This document shows positions 6,526 to 9,759 of a stretch of DNA of 9,759 bases, piece by piece. This stretch comes from Kiritimatiellia bacterium. Lineage in GTDB: Bacteria; Verrucomicrobiota; Kiritimatiellia; RFP12; UBA1067. The stretch lies in the NCBI GenBank assembly GCA_016302985.1, contig JAEDMN010000120.1:1-9759 (forward strand). The letters are read 5' to 3'. A program made the position numbers and the translations under genes. Positions within the stretch are counted from its first letter, which is position 1; every line of letters begins with the position of its first letter. The notes beneath the pieces are model-generated. The model was not told the DNA's origin and ran no database searches. It was given only the letters and a program-made list of their open reading frames with translations.

Positions 6526-9500
6526 ATGAAGAGGGCAATGGTGCTGGCGATGTTGGCGGCGGTTGGCGCCGCGGGGGCGGAGACGGTGGCGCCGGGCGCG
6601 GGCGTGGCGACGGACCTCGAGGTCGCGTCCGGCACGACGACGCTCGTCGCGCACACGGGCGAGGTCGTGTTCGATCCGGGCGAGGACAGCATGCTCACGA
6701 ACATCGCGCGCCTCGTCTTCTGGGTGGATGCGAACCGGAACGCGGCGGCCGACGCGTCGGGCGCGGTGCTGGAGTGGGACGACGTGCGCGAGACGTTTCC
6801 GGACGGTGCGCGCTCCGGCTTCTACAAGCGCGCGCGCGTGCACGTGCCCGCGGAGGGTTCGGGAGACGTGCCCGGCCAGGGTCCGACCTTCAAGACCGAC
6901 GACCGCTACCCCGGGATGAAGTTCCTCGACTTCGGCGACTACGGCAGCGGCCGCTGGATGTACCTCGCGGACGCGCGCGGAGAAATGCTGCACCAGAGGG
7001 CGTTCACGTGGTACTGCGTCGTCGGCTTCGACACGCCGGACAACTGCGGGCACATCCTCTCCGACGTCTCGGCCCTCTCCGCGAAGGGCGCGGGTTCGGT
7101 CTACTTCCACAAGGGAACGGGCGGCAGCGCGGCCGGCTACATCTCGGCCACGAGCGCCGACAGCTGCATGTACAACGGCGAGACGCGGCTGAACGGCGCG
7201 CGCATCGATCCGACGACGCGGACGTTCGACTACGCCGACTTCCAGGTGCTCGGGCAGATCGGCCCGGCGGCGCAGGTGAAGAGTGATGGCAAGACGTACG
7301 ACCCGAAGTTCAGCACGCTCTTCAACGACCGCAACATCGCGTTCCCGGGCTCCCCCTCCGGCTACCGCCAGGGCGGCGGCGTGCTGGGCGAGCTGCTCGT
7401 GTGGAACGTCGTCCTCACCGAGGCGCAGCGCCGGAAGGTCGAGGCGTACCTGATGGCGAAGTGGAAGGGGCGGACGTACGCGGGCCGCGTGGCGATCGCG
7501 TCCGGGGCGAGCCTCGTCTCCGGCCTCGGCGCGCGGGACGGCGCGCTCGTCGCCGCGACGGGCGACGGCACGCTCGTCAAGCAGGGCGCGGGCGCGCTCG
7601 CGCTGCTGGACGGCGCGGACGCGCGGGCGGCGGCGCTGCAGGTGCGCGAAGGCGCGGTCTCGGTGCAGGCCGGGCTCGTGAGCGGACTCAATCTCGCGCC
7701 GGCGGCCGGCGTGAAGACGACGCTCGGCGCGCCGGACAAGACCGGCGTCGCGGTTTCGGCGTCGGAAGCCCCCGCGGGCGTCGCGGGCATCGACGGCGGC
7801 ACGGCCACGAGCGCCGTCACGGTCGCGCCGGCCGCGCTGCCGGCGAAGCTGCGCGTCGCGCGCGCGGCGCTCACGCTGCGTCCGACGGCGTCCGCGTCGT
7901 TCGCGGACGCGCCGTCGCTCGCCGAGCGGTACCCGAACCTCCTGCGCGACGGCTCCTTCGAGAACCAGGTCGTGGCGGACAAGTCGTACAGCGCCTTTGG
8001 CGCCGCGTCCGGCTGGATGGGCAACGTCAACTCCGTCATCGGAACGTACCTGAGCCCGTGGTACGGCGCCGCCGCCAATGGCGCCGCCGTGCCCAACACG
8101 ATTCCGGACGGCCGGCAGTACGCCGCGCTGCAGGGCAGGGAGACCGCGGCCGGTTTCATCGAGCAGGCCTTCGAGGCGCCGTTCGCCGGCCTCTACCGCC
8201 TCACCTACTACCTGACGCGGCGCACGAGCCGGGGCGAGAAGGACGGCGAAACGATCCTGCAGGTGCTCGTCGACGGCGAAGTCGTGCACCGGAACGTCGT
8301 CGCCGCCGACGCCCGCGGGGACAAGAACGTCTTCAAGCGCTACGGTGCGCTGCTGCCGGCGCTCGCATCGGGCGCGCACACGATCCGCTTCCAGATCCTG
8401 GACAACGTGACGACGGACCGCGCGGTCGTGCTCGACGACATCCGCCTCTTCCCCGTCGCGCAGGGCGACTACCTCGCGATTCCGAACGCGGGATTCGACG
8501 GCTGCGCGAAGGTCGTCGTCCCGCAGGACCCGAACGGGTGGTTCATCGGTTCGACCGAAGCGGCCCAGGTCGTCGACGGATGGACGGCCACGATCCCCGA
8601 CAGGTCCATCATGTCCTGCGGCCTCACCCAGCACAGTTCGTGGTGGAGCTGGCTCAACTCGCGCGAGAGCGCGACGGATCCCGTCGTCGACTACCGCAAG
8701 GCCTACCTGCAGCGCGCTGTCACGCTGGAGACGACGTTCACGGCCCCGCGCGACGGCGCGGTGCGCGTCGCGTTCGACTATTCGAACCGTTCGAACTACA
8801 ACTGGGCGGACAATTCCGGCGGCCCCCGCGTGACGGGCCACGGGATCGCGCTCTACGTCGACGACGTGCTGGCCGCGCGGGCGTTTCCGCAGACGCAGCT
8901 GATGCGCACCTGCCAGGGCGGGGTCGAGCTCACGGCGGGCCCGCACGTGCTGAAGTTCGTCAACGAGATCCCCGAGGGCCGCACGGACGACTTCGGCGTG
9001 ATCGTGGACGAGGTGCGGGTGGTGTACGCGGACAGCGAGTCGGGGGCGGGCTGGCCGATCGCCGGGCTCGACTCGTCCTGGGACCTGAACGACGGCGAAC
9101 TCGCCAACCGGTCGCGCGACCTCCAGAGCGGTGCGCTCGTGTACTGGATGAAGCCGGGCGGGGCGTTCTCGCGCACGGACGCGGCGGTGCCGTCGAATGG
9201 CTTCTACCAGGTGAGGATCGACCTGCACGGCGCGCCGGTCGAGCGCGGGTCGGCCGCGGGCGTCTACCACGGCTACAAGCACTACCCGGTCGCGTGCGTG
9301 GTCCAGTGGGACGGCGTGGACGTCGGGCGGATCCTCCTGCAGGACGAGGAGGCGCGGACGATGGCGGTGCCGCTGCCGTGGTCGGAGGAGGGCGCGCATG
9401 CGCTGCGGTTCTACTGTCCGAGGGACTGCTCGGCGGACGGGGCGAAGGTGTTCGTGACCGGCGCGCAGGTCGTCCCGATGTCCGTCGGGCCGCTCCCCGG

Positions 9501-9708
9501 GGCGGCGGCGACGTGCGAGGCGGAGCTCGAGCTCGGGGCGGGCGCGACGCTCGACCTGCAGTACGACGGCGTGCTGACGGTGCGGTCCCTGAAGGTCGAG
9601 GGGAAGGCGTACACGGGCAAACTCGGCGCGGCGGAGCTGCCGTCCGCCCTCTCGGGTCCGGGCCGTCTGCTCGTGCGGGGCCGCGGCTGCTGCATCTTTG
9701 TCCGCTAG
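6526..9708 (+). CDS. Exported multi-module surface protein: LamG-like domain, autotransporter-type repeat, three jelly-roll modules
   Basis: A 1060-residue protein with a signal peptide (K2-R3, hydrophobic stretch, AGA cleavage site after residue 18). Residues about 60-320 look like a LamG/concanavalin-like domain, starting IARLVFWVDA and ending in the typical GELLVWN to YLMAKW segment (288-313). One autotransporter-associated repeat follows (GTLVKQGAGALALL, 348-361). Three modules then come in a row, about 471-645, 650-838 and 845-985. Two open with DGSFE (475) and NAGFD (654), and all three carry a matching strand GAHTIRF (616-622), GPHVLKF (805-811) and GAHALRF (956-962). They resemble carbohydrate-binding jelly rolls. 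The last 60 or so residues (from about 998) form a small beta unit built around ATLDLQYDG. No outer-membrane barrel, transmembrane anchor, PEP-CTERM signal or catalytic motif is visible. Binding to glycans or surfaces is inferred. The gene starts 96 bases after nagA, with a palindrome between, so operon membership is uncertain. Confidence 0.75.
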   Translation: MKRAMVLAMLAAVGAAGAETVAPGAGVATDLEVASGTTTLVAHTGEVVFDPGEDSMLTNIARLVFWVDANRNAAADASGAVLEWDDVRETFPDGARSGFYKRARVHVPAEGSGDVPGQGPTFKTDDRYPGMKFLDFGDYGSGRWMYLADARGEMLHQRAFTWYCVVGFDTPDNCGHILSDVSALSAKGAGSVYFHKGTGGSAAGYISATSADSCMYNGETRLNGARIDPTTRTFDYADFQVLGQIGPAAQVKSDGKTYDPKFSTLFNDRNIAFPGSPSGYRQGGGVLGELLVWNVVLTEAQRRKVEAYLMAKWKGRTYAGRVAIASGASLVSGLGARDGALVAATGDGTLVKQGAGALALLDGADARAAALQVREGAVSVQAGLVSGLNLAPAAGVKTTLGAPDKTGVAVSASEAPAGVAGIDGGTATSAVTVAPAALPAKLRVARAALTLRPTASASFADAPSLAERYPNLLRDGSFENQVVADKSYSAFGAASGWMGNVNSVIGTYLSPWYGAAANGAAVPNTIPDGRQYAALQGRETAAGFIEQAFEAPFAGLYRLTYYLTRRTSRGEKDGETILQVLVDGEVVHRNVVAADARGDKNVFKRYGALLPALASGAHTIRFQILDNVTTDRAVVLDDIRLFPVAQGDYLAIPNAGFDGCAKVVVPQDPNGWFIGSTEAAQVVDGWTATIPDRSIMSCGLTQHSSWWSWLNSRESATDPVVDYRKAYLQRAVTLETTFTAPRDGAVRVAFDYSNRSNYNWADNSGGPRVTGHGIALYVDDVLAARAFPQTQLMRTCQGGVELTAGPHVLKFVNEIPEGRTDDFGVIVDEVRVVYADSESGAGWPIAGLDSSWDLNDGELANRSRDLQSGALVYWMKPGGAFSRTDAAVPSNGFYQVRIDLHGAPVERGSAAGVYHGYKHYPVACVVQWDGVDVGRILLQDEEARTMAVPLPWSEEGAHALRFYCPRDCSADGAKVFVTGAQVVPMSVGPLPGAAATCEAELELGAGATLDLQYDGVLTVRSLKVEGKAYTGKLGAAELPSALSGPGRLLVRGRGCCIFVR

Positions 9709-9732
9709 CGCCGGCGCACGTGGCCGACCCCC

Positions 9733-9759
9733 TTGATTCCGCGTTCCGTTTTTGGCATA
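9733..9759 (+). promoter_or_regulatory. Possible promoter for the next gene, cut by the window end
   Basis: TTGATT at 9733-9738 is followed by a T-rich stretch and CATA at the last four bases (9756-9759), where a -10 could begin at a spacing of 17 to 19 bases. The T-rich run and CATA resemble the AT-rich promoter patches before the hydrolase and the symporter. The -10 is incomplete, so this is tentative. The rest of the downstream gap (9709-9732) shows nothing I can name. Confidence 0.3.

Noticed and set aside
5487..7286. Plus-strand frame of 599 residues spanning nagA and the start of the surface protein
   Set aside because: Arg-rich low-complexity translation bridging two real genes and their intergenic palindrome.
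6466..9399. Minus-strand frame of 977 residues opposite the surface protein
   Set aside because: Arg/Val/His/Asp-rich low-complexity translation, no ribosome site or domain; a shadow of GC-rich coding DNA.

Overview
This is a GC-rich bacterial window (roughly two thirds G+C or more by eye) with four complete genes, all on the + strand, and short gaps between them. The style suggests a free-living or gut Kiritimatiellota-type (PVC superphylum) bacterium. Two of the four proteins are very large, exported and assembled from many beta-sandwich modules, one with a LamG-like fold plus an autotransporter-type repeat and the other a DUF4091/GH123-like hydrolase. The taxonomic call is inference from protein style and composition, not from a marker gene.

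Layout: (1) 39-3548, an exported 1169-residue DUF4091/GH123-like glycoside hydrolase preceded by an extended -10 promoter that would give a leaderless or nearly leaderless mRNA; (2) 3621-5192, a PutP-type sodium:proline symporter with its own near-consensus sigma-70 promoter (TTGACG-N17-TAAAAT) starting two bases after the hydrolase stop codon; (3) 5278-6429, N-acetylglucosamine-6-phosphate deacetylase (NagA), 85 bases after the symporter behind a strong GC hairpin and a good Shine-Dalgarno; (4) 6526-9708, an exported 1060-residue multi-module surface protein, after a 96-base gap holding a second palindrome. The last 51 bases look like the start of the next promoter. No gene-free stretch exceeds 100 bases. 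I see no tRNA, rRNA, CRISPR array, transposase or attachment site.

How the genes may work together: GH123 enzymes release N-acetylgalactosamine by a mechanism that uses the substrate's acetamido group, and NagA removes the acetyl group from a phosphorylated N-acetylhexosamine. Together they suggest salvage of host or mucin-type amino sugars. The symporter between them keeps the residues linked to proline transport in E. coli PutP, so the sugar importer and kinase are probably elsewhere and proline uptake may simply be co-located. The large fourth protein could bind carbohydrate or surfaces, but its target is unknown. Nothing here is a clearly new system. The most unusual points are the duplicated and triplicated module architecture of the two exported proteins, the AT-rich promoter islands and the two intergenic palindromes.
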